Assembly: GCF_000718015.1 (NCBI RefSeq) | Contig: NZ_JODY01000028.1 | Location: 21,326-85,325, forward strand | Reading direction: 5' to 3' | DNA from: Streptomyces catenulae | Lineage (GTDB): Bacteria; Actinomycetota; Actinomycetes; Streptomycetales; Streptomycetaceae | Length of the DNA: 64,000 nt | Part shown: positions 25,053-32,583 of the stretch, piece by piece | How the letters are laid out: every line of letters starts with the position of its first letter | Numbering within the stretch: the first letter of the stretch is position 1 | Made by a program: the position numbers and the translations under genes | Notes under the pieces: model-generated | What the model saw: the letters and a program-made list of their open reading frames with translations, nothing else | Told to the model about the DNA's origin: nothing | Databases searched by the model: none

Positions 25053-25936
25053 ATGCATTCCGGTTCGGGGTCAACCTGAACTCCGCGACGGGACACCGGG
25101 AATGGACGGACAAGTGCCGTGCCGCGGAAGCGCTCGGCTACGACGTCCTCACGGTGCCGGACCACCTCGGTGTGCAGGCCCCCTTTCCCGCGCTGGTCGC
25201 CGCCGCTTCGGTGACCGAGCGCATCCGGGTGGCCCCTTTCGTGCTCAACAGCGCCTTCTGGAACCCGGTGCTGCTGGCCCGTGAGGTGATGACGACGGAC
25301 CGGCTCACCGACCGGCGGCTCGACGTGGGGCTGGGCACCGGATACGTCCGCGCGGAGTTCGACAAGGCCGGCGTGGAATGGGGTACGGCCGGAAGCCGGG
25401 TGAACCGCCTGGAGGAGACGGTCGTCGAATTGACACGGCTGCTGGACAATCCCCGTGAACTCGGCGACACCCAACCCCCGTTCCGTCCCCCCGTGGTGAT
25501 CGGCGGCAACGGTGACCGGGTGCTGCGGCTGGCCGCGCGGCATGCCGACATCGTCGCGTTCACCGGCGCCACCCTCAAGCCCGGTGCGCGTCGGGGTACG
25601 TTGGAGCTGCTGGACGCCGCCGCGGTCGCGGAACGGGTCGGCTGTTTCGAGCGAGCGGCCGGGGAGCGCGCCGCCCGTGTCGAGCGCAACATTCTGGTCC
25701 AGGCGGTGGTGGTGACGTCCCACCGCAAGGAAGCGGCCGAGTCGTTGAGCCGCCGGATGCCCCACCTGACGGCCGAGCGGGCGGCGGACGCGCCCACGGT
25801 ACTGATCGGCTCTGTGAGGGAGATCACGTCCCAGCTCCTGGAACGGCGCGATCGGTTCGGCTTTTCGTACATCAGTGTGCATGAATCGGCCATGCGTGAT
25901 TTCGCGCCGGTGGTCGAGGCGCTCGCCGGACGGTGA
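25049..25936 (+). CDS. Luciferase-like (LLM) F420/FMN-dependent oxidoreductase
   Basis: 295 residues from ATG 25049, overlapping the NRPS stop by 4 bp. The TIM-barrel pattern includes FGVNLNSATGHREWTDKCRA, AEALGYDVLTVPDHLG, then RLDVGLGTGYVRAEFD and VVIGGNGDRVLRLAARHAD, as in the actinobacterial F420 group of luciferase-like monooxygenases. Members oxidise or reduce small molecules with F420H2 or FMNH2. As the last gene of the NRPS operon it probably tailors the bound or released peptide, for example by hydroxylation. The cofactor cannot be told from sequence alone. Confidence 0.88.
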   Translation: MNAFRFGVNLNSATGHREWTDKCRAAEALGYDVLTVPDHLGVQAPFPALVAAASVTERIRVAPFVLNSAFWNPVLLAREVMTTDRLTDRRLDVGLGTGYVRAEFDKAGVEWGTAGSRVNRLEETVVELTRLLDNPRELGDTQPPFRPPVVIGGNGDRVLRLAARHADIVAFTGATLKPGARRGTLELLDAAAVAERVGCFERAAGERAARVERNILVQAVVVTSHRKEAAESLSRRMPHLTAERAADAPTVLIGSVREITSQLLERRDRFGFSYISVHESAMRDFAPVVEALAGR

Positions 25937-26249
25937 TGTGCCGGTAGGTGGCGCCGGGGTCGAGGAGCGTCGGGGCCCGGCACCACCGCCGGAACGGGTG
26001 ACTGAAAACGATCATCCCGAAGACGCCATATCTCAGCCCAAAGTTTAAAAATGATTATCCGAATAAGGGATTCCGGTTGGGTTACGTTGGTTCCGACCAC
26101 ATGACCCGTGCATGCGAGGGGTTGCCGGAATGTGTCAAGCACGTACGACACATTCCGGTACGGCATGACACGGCCCCACGCAACGGACCGCTCTCTCCCG
26201 TCAGGAGGGGCGGCCCGATGGCGCGGGGCGCCCTAGCAGGGGGGAATCC
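25937..26249. other. AT-rich intergenic region upstream of the LuxR-type gene
   Basis: No gene seen. 26036-26075 is unusually A+T-rich for this genome (GCCCAAAGTTTAAAAATG, then ATTATCCGAATAAGG), suggesting the promoter of the regulator. A perfect 12-bp inverted repeat follows at 26125-26158. The run GGGGGGAA at about 26240 is the ribosome-binding site for the TTG start at 26250. Confidence 0.5.
26125..26158. promoter_or_regulatory. Perfect 12-bp inverted repeat (operator or leader hairpin)
   Basis: CCGGAATGTGTC (26125-26136) is repeated as GACACATTCCGG (26147-26158) with a 10-base spacer. It lies about 90 bp before the LuxR-type gene and 190 bp after the NRPS operon. No T-tract follows, which argues against a simple terminator, and the size and spacing suit a dimeric regulator site. 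The regulator itself is the obvious candidate to bind it. Confidence 0.6.
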
Positions 26250-26888
26250 TTGGGAAGCTCGATTGCCGTAGCCGTGCTCGCCGATGACCCCATCACGGAA
26301 GAGGGGGCCATTGTGCGGTTGGCGTCGTACGAGGAGATAGCGCCGCGTCCCCTGGACTGCCGGACCGCTGATGTGCTCCTGGTGCTGGCCAACGAAGTGA
26401 CCGGGACCATGCTGACGAGAGTGGAGCGCGTCGGCCGCGAGTGCGCCCGCAACGGCCGTCGGCTGCCCGTCGTGCTCGTCGCCAACGAATTCCCGGAACA
26501 CTCCATGCTGCGCGCGATCGGCCTCGGACTGGTCAGCCTGCTGCACCGGCGCAACAGCAGCTTCGACGCCGTGGTGCGCGCCGTCGTGGCGGCTGCACCC
26601 GGCCGCGCGAAACCGGGCGACGGCGTGCAGCAGCGGCTGATCAGCCAGATCCATGCGCTCCGGGACAACGCCCTGGTACCGCACGGCCTCAATGTCGCGG
26701 GCCTGGTGGACAGAGAGGTCGAGGTGCTCGGGCTGCTCGCCGACGGTCTGAACACCAAAGAGGTGGCGGAAAAGATCGGCCGCTCCGAGCGCACGGTCAA
26801 GAGCGTCATCCACGATCTGGTGGCCCGCCACAACCTGAGAAACCGCACCCACGCCGTGGCCTTCGCCCTCCGTACCGGCGTGCTGTGA
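26250..26888 (+). CDS. Orphan LuxR-type regulator with atypical receiver
   Basis: 212 residues from TTG 26250 behind GGGGGGAA. The C-terminal helix-turn-helix is a standard LuxR/GerE domain: LVDREVEVLGLLADGLNTKEVAEKIG followed by SERTVKSVIHDLVARHNLRN (about residues 150-195). The N-terminal part has receiver-like spacing but the position of the phospho-acceptor aspartate reads LLVLANEV, without Asp, so control by a kinase is unlikely. No sensor kinase is adjacent. Its place at the end of the NRPS operon suggests a pathway-specific activator, perhaps sensing the product. Confidence 0.85.
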   Translation: MGSSIAVAVLADDPITEEGAIVRLASYEEIAPRPLDCRTADVLLVLANEVTGTMLTRVERVGRECARNGRRLPVVLVANEFPEHSMLRAIGLGLVSLLHRRNSSFDAVVRAVVAAAPGRAKPGDGVQQRLISQIHALRDNALVPHGLNVAGLVDREVEVLGLLADGLNTKEVAEKIGRSERTVKSVIHDLVARHNLRNRTHAVAFALRTGVL

Positions 26889-27075
26889 CCCGACGCGCCC
26901 CGGCGCCACCCGGTCTCGACGGGCCGAGGGAACAAGGCGAGGGCACCTGACCGGGAACGGGGCGCGGTCGGCGTCATCGTGCAGGCACTCGGCGTCCGGC
27001 AGGCCCGCGTGCCCCCGGCCGCCCCAGGGCCATGAGACAGACCCGGCGGCCGACGAATCGGGGCCACCGGGCCTG

Positions 27076-27114
27076 TTACACGCTGTTCTGGTCTACTTAC
27101 ACGCTGTTCTGGTC
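27076..27114. repeat. 18-bp direct repeat with 21-bp period
   Basis: TTACACGCTGTTCTGGTC occurs at 27076-27093 and 27097-27114 exactly. The 21-bp period is two helical turns, as in tandem binding sites. It lies between convergent genes (LuxR-type and the small secreted protein), where a promoter is not expected, so a role in termination or simple duplication is also possible. Confidence 0.6.
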
Positions 27115-27117
27115 AGC

Positions 27118-27429
27118 TCAGACGTCCACGGCCTCTGTCGGGCCCGCCCCGCTCGGCGGGTTGACCCGTCCTGCCGGGCTGACCCTCGTCGACCTGGTCT
27201 TCATCGCCGGGCTGGCCTTCGGCGCGGCGACCTTCCTTGCCGGGCTGACCTTCGTCGAATTGGGCCTGTCCGCCGGGCGCACCACCGGCGGGGCGCTCTT
27301 CCCCGCGACGGTGGCCGACTCCGTCGACCCGGCGGACGCGGCTCCGGCTCCGGCTCCGGCGACTCCGGCGGTGAGCACGGCGGCAGTGGCCACAGCGGCA
27401 GTGGCCACAGCGGCAGTACGGCGTTTCAT
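27118..27429 (-). CDS. Small Ala/Pro/Ser-rich secreted protein
   Basis: 103 residues from ATG 27429, preceded by a GGGGGAGACC ribosome-binding site. The N-terminus MKRRTAAVATAAVATAAVL has basic residues then a long Ala/Val hydrophobic stretch and AGAASA before GSTE, a good Sec signal peptide. The mature part is basic and proline-rich with repeated KVSPA/RVSPA-type units and no known domain. The signal-peptide region contains a 15-bp tandem DNA repeat (unit at 27381-27395 and 27396-27410) encoding ATAAV repeats. Function unknown. Confidence 0.5.
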   Translation of the reverse strand: MKRRTAAVATAAVATAAVLTAGVAGAGAGAASAGSTESATVAGKSAPPVVRPADRPNSTKVSPARKVAAPKASPAMKTRSTRVSPAGRVNPPSGAGPTEAVDV

Positions 27430-27533
27430 GGTCTCCCCCTTGACTTCCGACAACCATCCACCACCATCCGCCGGACATGACATCTGGTCAACAGACTGGC
27501 CAGCTACAGGCCGCCCCTATGTGTTGGTCACGG

Positions 27534-28247
27534 TCACGGTCGCTCGTTGCGGCGTGCGACGAGGGCGGTCGGCTCGTAGGGGGCCGAGTCGGCGAACAGT
27601 CCGTCCAGGGCGGCCCATTGCAGGAGAAGAATGGTCTTGCCGTCGGTGATGCGTCCGTCGCGGGTCATGGCGAGGGCTTCGGCGAAGGGTAGTTCGAGCA
27701 CTTCGATGTCCTCGCCCTCTTCCTCCAACCCGCCGCCGTTTCCGGTGCGGTCGGCGGGAGTGTAGGGGGCGGCGTAGAAGTGCAGGCGCTCGGTGACCGA
27801 GCCGGGGCTCATGTAGGCGTCGAGGACGTGGGTGAGCGGGCCGAGGGTGACACCGAGTTCCTCGGCGCTCTCGCGCCGGATGGCGGTGAGCGGGTCGTCT
27901 CCGTCGAGCAGCCCGGCTGCGGCCTCGACGAGCATGCCGTCCGGGTGGTCGTTGACGTAGGCCGGGTAGCGGAACTGGCGGGTGAGCAGCACACGGCCGC
28001 GCTTCGCGTCGAAGGGCAGGACGACCGCGCCGTTGCCGCGGTCGTAGGTCTCGCGCTGCTGGGTGACCCAGCGTCCGTCGCGACGTCGGTGGTCGAAGGT
28101 GGTGCGGCGCAGGACGTGCCAGCCCTGAGAAGTGAGCTCCACATCGCGGACCACGACGTCGGGGTTGCGTGCCAGATCGCGTCCGGCGCGGTCGAGGCCG
28201 GTGCGGCCACGGTGGTCGGGGGTGTCGATGCCGGGGCGGGCGTTCAC
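27534..28247 (-). CDS. NUDIX hydrolase (NudK/ADP-sugar pyrophosphatase-like)
   Basis: 237 residues from GTG 28247, overlapping the stop of the upstream gene (GTGA). The NUDIX box reads GLLDGDDPLTAIRRESAEEL, matching Gx5Ex7REUxEExGU except that the first Glu is Asp. The segment VVLPFDAKRGRVLLTRQFRYP before it is typical of the GDP-mannose/ADP-ribose pyrophosphatase group. The protein likely hydrolyses a nucleoside-diphosphate-linked compound. It forms a two-gene operon with a DUF4406-like protein, divergent from a DeoR regulator, which suggests a nucleotide or sugar salvage role. Confidence 0.88.
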   Translation of the reverse strand: MNARPGIDTPDHRGRTGLDRAGRDLARNPDVVVRDVELTSQGWHVLRRTTFDHRRRDGRWVTQQRETYDRGNGAVVLPFDAKRGRVLLTRQFRYPAYVNDHPDGMLVEAAAGLLDGDDPLTAIRRESAEELGVTLGPLTHVLDAYMSPGSVTERLHFYAAPYTPADRTGNGGGLEEEGEDIEVLELPFAEALAMTRDGRITDGKTILLLQWAALDGLFADSAPYEPTALVARRNERP

Positions 28248-28627
28248 GCGGTCTCCTGCGGGACGCGGCGCGGGATCTCGTCCACGTCGTGGTGGACAGG
28301 CAGGCCGCGGCGGTGGGCGGTGGCGACGTCCTGATCGGCTCCGGTGGAGTCGCCGGGAAGCCGGAGTACCGCGTCGCGGTGGGCGAGCGGGCGCTCGGCG
28401 GCCGGGTGGAGAACCCGGTCGGTGGGCGGACCGTTGGGGCCTGCGCCGGTCGAGCGCGGCACCGGCCGGGCGACCCGCTTCCCGATCACGGGTGGATGAC
28501 CGGCGGCGAAGACCGGCCACGCCGCCGTTTCGAGGCGGGCGAGGTCGGCGGTCATGGCCTGCGGGTCGCCGTCGGTGCCGGAGCGGTGAGGCCCGGCGAG
28601 GGGGATGAGCATCGGCTTGTCGGACAT
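28244..28627 (-). CDS. DUF4406-like protein (nucleoside deoxyribosyltransferase-like fold)
   Basis: 127 residues from ATG 28627. LIPLAGPHRSGTDGDPQAM, then LARLETAAWPVFAAGHPPVIG and DAVLRLPGDSTGADQDVATA match the order of motifs in DUF4406/nucleoside 2-deoxyribosyltransferase-like proteins: a phosphate-loop-like GPxRSGT, the GHxPxxG segment, and a late LRLPGxSxGAD loop. The enzymatic activity of this group is not established. It is the first gene of the NUDIX operon and divergent from DeoR (49 bp between starts). Confidence 0.7.
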   Translation of the reverse strand: MSDKPMLIPLAGPHRSGTDGDPQAMTADLARLETAAWPVFAAGHPPVIGKRVARPVPRSTGAGPNGPPTDRVLHPAAERPLAHRDAVLRLPGDSTGADQDVATAHRRGLPVHHDVDEIPRRVPQETA

Positions 28628-28676
28628 GGCGCGCTACGATACACGCAGAAACGTGCAAGAACAGGAGAGAATACGA

Positions 28677-29435
28677 ATGCTAGCTGCCGAGCGACGCGAC
28701 CACCTGCTGGCCCTGCTCGCCCGCGAGGGCAAGATCGTCGCCAAAGATGTCGCCGCCGACCTGGGAATCTCCGAGGACAGCGTGCGCCGCGACCTGCGCG
28801 ACCTCGCGGCCGAGGGGCTGTGCCAACGGGTCTACGGCGGAGCGCTACCCGTGTCGCCGGCCGTCGTGGACTACACCGCCCGGCAGACCGTCACCCCCGA
28901 CGGCAAGCGCAAGGTCGCGGCAACGGCCGCCGCGCTCGTGCGGCCCGGCAACGCCCTGATCCTGGACGGCGGGACCACGGCCCTCGCCGTCGCGTACGCG
29001 CTCCCGGCGGACCTGGCCTGCACCGTGATCACCCACAGCCCGACGGTCGCGGTCGCGCTGCTGGACCGTCCGCGGGTCGAGGTCTTCCTGCTCGGCGGCC
29101 GCGTCTTCAAGCACTCGGCGGTCGCCTGCGGCGCGGCGGCGGTCGAGGCGGCCCAGAACATCTCCGCCGACCTCTGCCTGCTCGGCGTCACCGGCGTTCA
29201 CCCGCAGGCGGGACTGACCACCGGCGACGCCGAAGAGGCCGCGATGAAGCGCGCCCTGGCCGCACGGGCCGCGGAAACCTACATCCTCGCCTCGTCCGAG
29301 AAGATCGGCACAGCTTCACGCTTCCGTGTCCTGCCCTGGGAAAAGATCAGCGGGCTGATCACCGACACCGACCCCCGCCACGCAGTCGTCGAGCAACTCA
29401 CCGCGCGCGGCGTGGAGGTCCTGACAGCCGACTGA
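28677..29435 (+). CDS. DeoR-family transcriptional regulator
   Basis: 252 residues from ATG 28677, preceded by AGGAGAGA; an earlier in-frame start at 28605 would overlap the divergent gene and is not favoured. The N-terminal HTH reads AERRDHLLALLAREGKIVAK then AADLGISEDSVRRDLRDLA, the classic DeoR signature with SEDSVRRDLRDL as recognition helix. The sensor half has LILDGGTTALAVA (phosphosugar-binding DGGTT loop) and VFLLGGRVFKHSA. DeoR proteins sense sugar phosphates or nucleoside catabolites, which agrees with the divergent NUDIX/DUF4406-like operon. Confidence 0.92.
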   Translation: MLAAERRDHLLALLAREGKIVAKDVAADLGISEDSVRRDLRDLAAEGLCQRVYGGALPVSPAVVDYTARQTVTPDGKRKVAATAAALVRPGNALILDGGTTALAVAYALPADLACTVITHSPTVAVALLDRPRVEVFLLGGRVFKHSAVACGAAAVEAAQNISADLCLLGVTGVHPQAGLTTGDAEEAAMKRALAARAAETYILASSEKIGTASRFRVLPWEKISGLITDTDPRHAVVEQLTARGVEVLTAD

Positions 29436-29762
29436 AGGCGACAGGCTGAACAAGCGACCACGGAAGAACCAGGGCGGCGAGCGGCTGGAGGGGAGTCGGC
29501 GAGAGCACGGCGCGCGACGACGTCACCGACGTGATCGGGCGGGCTGCGGGCGGCGCGGTGGGTGGCCTCCGCACGGTCCTGGGCGAAGTTCCCCAGTAGC
29601 TGTCCCCGATCCGGCCGTGAACCGGTCAGCCCGACGAGCTACGGACCCGGGCCGCGGAAATGACGGCCTCGCCGAGGGCGGCGAGAAAAAGGGCAGGCGT
29701 GTGCGAACGAGTCGTTGACAGGATGTCCGCGCTCCGTACCCGATGCGAAAGGTCCAACGACC
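29436..29762. other. Intergenic region between DeoR and RidA genes
   Basis: No gene is supported here. A perfect TTGACA at 29715-29720 followed about 17 bases later by ACCCGAT offers a possible promoter for the RidA gene, with a leader of only about 15-20 bases. The rest is GC-rich without repeats I can recognise. Confidence 0.35.
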
Positions 29763-30173
29763 GTGGCCCGTGCCATCACGCTGATCCGTTCCGACTCCCT
29801 GTCCGACGTCGCCGAGTACGCCTACGCGGCCACGGCTCCCGCCGACTCGCGCCTGATCTTCCTCGCCGGGGCGTGCCCCCTCAACGACGATGGCTCGACG
29901 GCGGCGATCGGGGACTACGCGGGTCAGGCGCGGAAAGCCGTCGAGAACATGCGGGCGGCTCTCGCTGCCTCCGGCGCCTCTCTCCAGGACGTCATCAGCA
30001 CCAGGGTTCTTGTCGCATCGGCCCGGCGGGAGGACTTGGTGACCGCCTGGGAGGTGGTCCGGGACTCGTTCGCCGATCATGACGTTCCCAGCACCTTGAT
30101 GGGCGTCACGGTGCTCGGCTACGAGGATCAACTCGTCGAGATCGAGGCCGTGGCGGCAGTGCTCGACGCCTGA
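29763..30173 (+). CDS. RidA/YjgF-family protein
   Basis: 136 residues from GTG 29763; a TTG at 29715 extends the frame but coincides with the putative -35 box. The pattern includes YAYAATAPADSRLIFLAGACPL, GDYAGQARKAVENMRAALAAS, LQDVISTRVLVA and a late LEIEAVAAV-like strand (LVEIEAVAAVL), as in the trimeric RidA fold. The arginine of STRVLV corresponds to the conserved active-site Arg of imine deaminases. RidA hydrolyses reactive enamine/imine intermediates; no partner gene is adjacent. Confidence 0.85.
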   Translation: MARAITLIRSDSLSDVAEYAYAATAPADSRLIFLAGACPLNDDGSTAAIGDYAGQARKAVENMRAALAASGASLQDVISTRVLVASARREDLVTAWEVVRDSFADHDVPSTLMGVTVLGYEDQLVEIEAVAAVLDA

Positions 30174-30241
30174 GTCCCATCGAAGTACACGAGTCCCGTC
30201 GAATGACCACGGGGCCTTGGCTCGGGTCCCAGCAGGATTGC

Positions 30242-30285
30242 GTCGGTCGGTCGGTCGATCGGTCAGTCAGTCAGTCAGTCGGTCG
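30242..30285. repeat. Tetranucleotide microsatellite (GTCG/GTCA)
   Basis: Eleven consecutive 4-bp units: GTCG x4, ATCG, GTCA x4, GTCG x2. It lies in the leader of the TetR gene, about 50 bp before the start codon and 28 bp before the operator. Four-base repeats change length easily by slippage and here could vary promoter spacing. Confidence 0.8.
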
Positions 30286-30312
30286 GCTCGGTCCGAGGGC
30301 CGGGAACGAGTC

Positions 30313-30324
30313 CGAACGTGTTCG
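30313..30324. promoter_or_regulatory. TetR operator CGAACGTGTTCG
   Basis: CGAACGTGTTCG fits a CGAAC-N2-GTTCG palindrome 13 bp before the TetR start. Two further copies of the same palindrome lie downstream of the TetR gene before the FAD monooxygenase (31098 and 31113). The sharing of one motif by both promoters indicates autoregulation and control of the monooxygenase. Confidence 0.65.
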
Positions 30325-30337
30325 TTACGATCGGGGT

Positions 30338-31033
30338 ATGGATGGGAAGCGAGAGCCGGTCAGCCGCCGTGAGCGCCCCGCGAAGCCCGCTCTGACCCGG
30401 CGTGGCATCGTGGAGACCGCCGTGCGGGTCATGCGAGCGGAGGGGCTGGAGAAGGCGACCATGCGTCGGCTCGCCCAGGAACTGGACACCGGCCCCGCGT
30501 CTTTGTACGTCTATGTGGCCAATACCGCGGAACTGCACGCGGCCGTCCTGGACGCGCTCCTCGGCGAGGTCGATCTGGCGGCTCGGGACGCGGGGGAGGG
30601 CTGGCGCGAGCAGCTCTTCGCGGTGCTCAGCTCGTACACCCGCGTCCTGTTCGAGCACCCGCAGCTCGCCCGGTCGGCTCTGGTGGCCCGGCCCAGCGGT
30701 GAAAACTATCTGCGCCTCGTCGAGCGCATCCTCGGCCTGCTGTCCGGTAGCGGCGCCCCCCGGGAGCAGACCGCCTGGGGCGTCGACAATCTGCTGCTGC
30801 ACGCCACGGCGACCGCCGCCGAACACGGTACCCAGCAGCGCGACCCCGCCTCCCGCGACGACTGGAACGCCCTGACACGGGCCGTGCACGCCACGGACGC
30901 ATCCACCCACCCGATGATCGACGCGCATATGCCGGCCTTGCTCGCCGGTACCGCCGAGGACCGGCTGACCTGGGGTTTCGACGCCCTGATCAACGGCATC
31001 GTCCAGACTCCCCTCCCGCGCGTCACCGGCTGA
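30338..31033 (+). CDS. TetR-family transcriptional regulator
   Basis: 231 residues from ATG 30338; the longer frame upstream runs through a microsatellite and is not coding-like. The HTH reads LTRRGIVETAVRVMRAEGLE then MRRLAQELDTGPASLYVYVA, with the recognition helix GPASLYVYV of TetR proteins of the TetR_C_1-type group. The C-terminal ligand domain is about 150 residues. The neighbouring FAD monooxygenase, 204 bp downstream on the same strand, has two copies of the operator palindrome found before this gene. Confidence 0.88.
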   Translation: MDGKREPVSRRERPAKPALTRRGIVETAVRVMRAEGLEKATMRRLAQELDTGPASLYVYVANTAELHAAVLDALLGEVDLAARDAGEGWREQLFAVLSSYTRVLFEHPQLARSALVARPSGENYLRLVERILGLLSGSGAPREQTAWGVDNLLLHATATAAEHGTQQRDPASRDDWNALTRAVHATDASTHPMIDAHMPALLAGTAEDRLTWGFDALINGIVQTPLPRVTG

Positions 31034-31097
31034 CCCCTTCCTCCGGTCCGGCCCCGGGCGCTGTACGCCCCGGGGCGATTCGCATGCGGAGCATCGA

Positions 31098-31126
31098 CGA
31101 ACTTGTTCGCAACGAACGCGTTCGTT
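31098..31126. promoter_or_regulatory. Double TetR operator before the FAD monooxygenase
   Basis: CGAACTTGTTCG at 31098-31109 and CGAACGCGTTCG at 31113-31124; the second is the centre of a perfect 16-bp palindrome AACGAACGCGTTCGTT (31111-31126). The two sites are 15 bp apart, suiting two dimers side by side. They match the single site at 30313. Confidence 0.72.
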
Positions 31127-31236
31127 ACTTTGGAGAGGTCGGGCCGCGCTGCCCGGCCACCCTGATCGGGCGCGGGCGCATCCCCGCTCCGGTCGGCGCC
31201 CGGCACCATGCACCACGAGCCTCCGGAGGTAGCCGT

Positions 31237-32376
31237 ATGAACACGCATTTCCCTGTCGCGATCATCGGCGGCGGTCTGGGCGGCCTCACCGCCGCCCGGG
31301 TGCTGCACATCCACGGGATCCAGGCGACCGTCTTCGACCTGGAGGCATCCGCCGGAGCCCGCACCCAGGGCGGCATGCTCGACATCCACGAGGACAGCGG
31401 CCAGCGGGCCCTGCGCACCGCCGGTCTCCACGACGACTTCCTCAAGATCATTCACCCGGGCGGCCAGGCCCTGCGCCTCCTCGGCCCGGACGGCACCGTC
31501 CACGTGGCCGAGGAGGACGACGCCACCGGCGGCCGACCCGAGGTGGACCGCGGCGACCTCCGTGACCTGCTCCTGAACTCCCTGCCCGACGGCACCGTCC
31601 GCTGGGGCAGGAAGGTCACCGGCGCCCGCCCGCTGGACGGCGGACGCCACGAGGTGACCTTCGCCGACGGCACCACCGTCACCACCGACCTGCTGATCGG
31701 CGCGGACGGCGCCTGGTCACGCATCAGGCCACTGCTCTCCGACACCATCCCCGCCTACACCGGCATCTCCTTCATCGAGACCGACCTCTTCGACGCCGAC
31801 ACCCGCCACCCGCGCAGCGCCGCCGTCATCGGCGGCGGCTTCTTCCTCTGCCTCGGCGATCGGCGCGGCTTCCTCGCCCACCGCGAGACCGACGGCAGCC
31901 TGCACGTCTACACCGCCCTCAAGACCGACGAGGACTGGCTGGACACCCTCGACTTCCGCGACAGCGCCGCCGCCAAGGCCGCGGTCCTGGCCCACTTCGA
32001 GGGCTGGCACGAGGACCTGCGCTCCCTGGTCGCCGACGCCGACACGCTCACCCCACGCCGCATCCACGCCCTGCCCGTCGGCCACCGCTGGGACCGCGCC
32101 CCCGGCGTGACCCTGCTCGGCGACGCCGCCCACCTGATGTCCCCCTTCGCCGGGGAAGGCGCCAACCTCGCCATGCTCGACGGCGCCGAACTCGGCCGGT
32201 CCATCGCCGCCCACCCCGGCGATACCGAGACGGCCCTGACCGCCTACGAGGAAGCGCTCTTCCCGCGCAGCGAAGCGTCCGCCGCCGAATCCGCCACCAG
32301 CCTGGACACCATGTTCGGCGAGAACGGCCTGGAGCAGATGACCGGCTTCTTCACCACCGGCCCGACCGACGCGTAA
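31237..32376 (+). CDS. FAD-dependent monooxygenase (TetX-like)
   Basis: 379 residues from ATG 31237 behind CCGGAGG. It has all three flavoprotein-hydroxylase motifs: GxGxxG in VAIIGGGLGGLTAARVL near the N-terminus, a DG-type LIGADGAWSRIRP around residue 155, and the GD motif GVTLLGDAAHLMSPFAGEGA around residue 290. The SPFAGEGANLAMLDGAELG segment is close to the tetracycline-inactivating TetX group. Such enzymes hydroxylate aromatic or enol substrates, often antibiotics. A dual operator for the upstream TetR lies in its promoter, so substrate-induced expression is likely. Confidence 0.9.
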   Translation: MNTHFPVAIIGGGLGGLTAARVLHIHGIQATVFDLEASAGARTQGGMLDIHEDSGQRALRTAGLHDDFLKIIHPGGQALRLLGPDGTVHVAEEDDATGGRPEVDRGDLRDLLLNSLPDGTVRWGRKVTGARPLDGGRHEVTFADGTTVTTDLLIGADGAWSRIRPLLSDTIPAYTGISFIETDLFDADTRHPRSAAVIGGGFFLCLGDRRGFLAHRETDGSLHVYTALKTDEDWLDTLDFRDSAAAKAAVLAHFEGWHEDLRSLVADADTLTPRRIHALPVGHRWDRAPGVTLLGDAAHLMSPFAGEGANLAMLDGAELGRSIAAHPGDTETALTAYEEALFPRSEASAAESATSLDTMFGENGLEQMTGFFTTGPTDA

Positions 32377-32394
32377 CGGCCCGCCGGGCCCACC

Positions 32395-32434
32395 GAGGGC
32401 GTCTGACCGGGAACTTCCCTGGTCAGACGCCCTC
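32395..32434. terminator. Hairpin terminator between FAD monooxygenase and FKBP fragment
   Basis: GAGGGCGTCTGACC (32395-32408) pairs perfectly with GGTCAGACGCCCTC (32421-32434) around a 12-base loop. It lies 19 bp after the monooxygenase stop and just beyond the 3' end of the convergent FKBP fragment, so it can serve both directions. A related hairpin sits at the same distance from the second copy of the FKBP tail at 35007. Confidence 0.75.
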
Positions 32435-32451
32435 TCCGGATTCCGTGTCGG

Positions 32452-32583
32452 CTAGAAGAACCCCAGCTTCTTCGGCGAGTACGAGTCGAGCAGGTCCACC
32501 ACGAAGATGAGGGTCGAGCCCGCTGGGATCACGGGCGAGGGTGACTGCTTGCCGTAGCCGAGATACGGGGGAACGGTGGTCTC
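32452..32583 (-). pseudogene. 3' fragment of an FKBP-type peptidyl-prolyl isomerase gene
   Basis: The minus strand reads TTVPPYLGYGKQSPSPVI, PAGSTLIFVVDLLDS and YSPKKLGFF-stop (TAG at 32452-32454). This is the C-terminal third of an FKBP domain: the PYGYG-like turn, IPxxxTLxFxVxLL strand and the tail. Coding similarity stops abruptly at about 32583, where the plus-strand hypothetical gene begins. The N-terminal two thirds are absent, so the gene was cut by an insertion or deletion. Its last 33 bp recur exactly at 35007-35039. Confidence 0.75.

Noticed and set aside
9714..25936. Assignment to the detoxin/rimosamide family of NRPS-PKS clusters
   Set aside because: The alternating NRPS-PKS-NRPS order is reminiscent, but no TauD-type dioxygenase is present, and the stand-alone Thr-like A domain with C-PCP-C does not fit what I remember of those clusters.
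26077..26271. 64-residue plus-strand frame upstream of the LuxR gene
   Set aside because: It runs through the inverted repeat and the ribosome-binding site of the regulator, starts with TTG without a ribosome-binding site, and has no family similarity.
28169..29449. Long plus-strand frame overlapping the NUDIX, DUF4406-like and DeoR genes
   Set aside because: Spans a divergent promoter and reads as Arg/Gly-rich noise; the three genes in other frames have clear family motifs.
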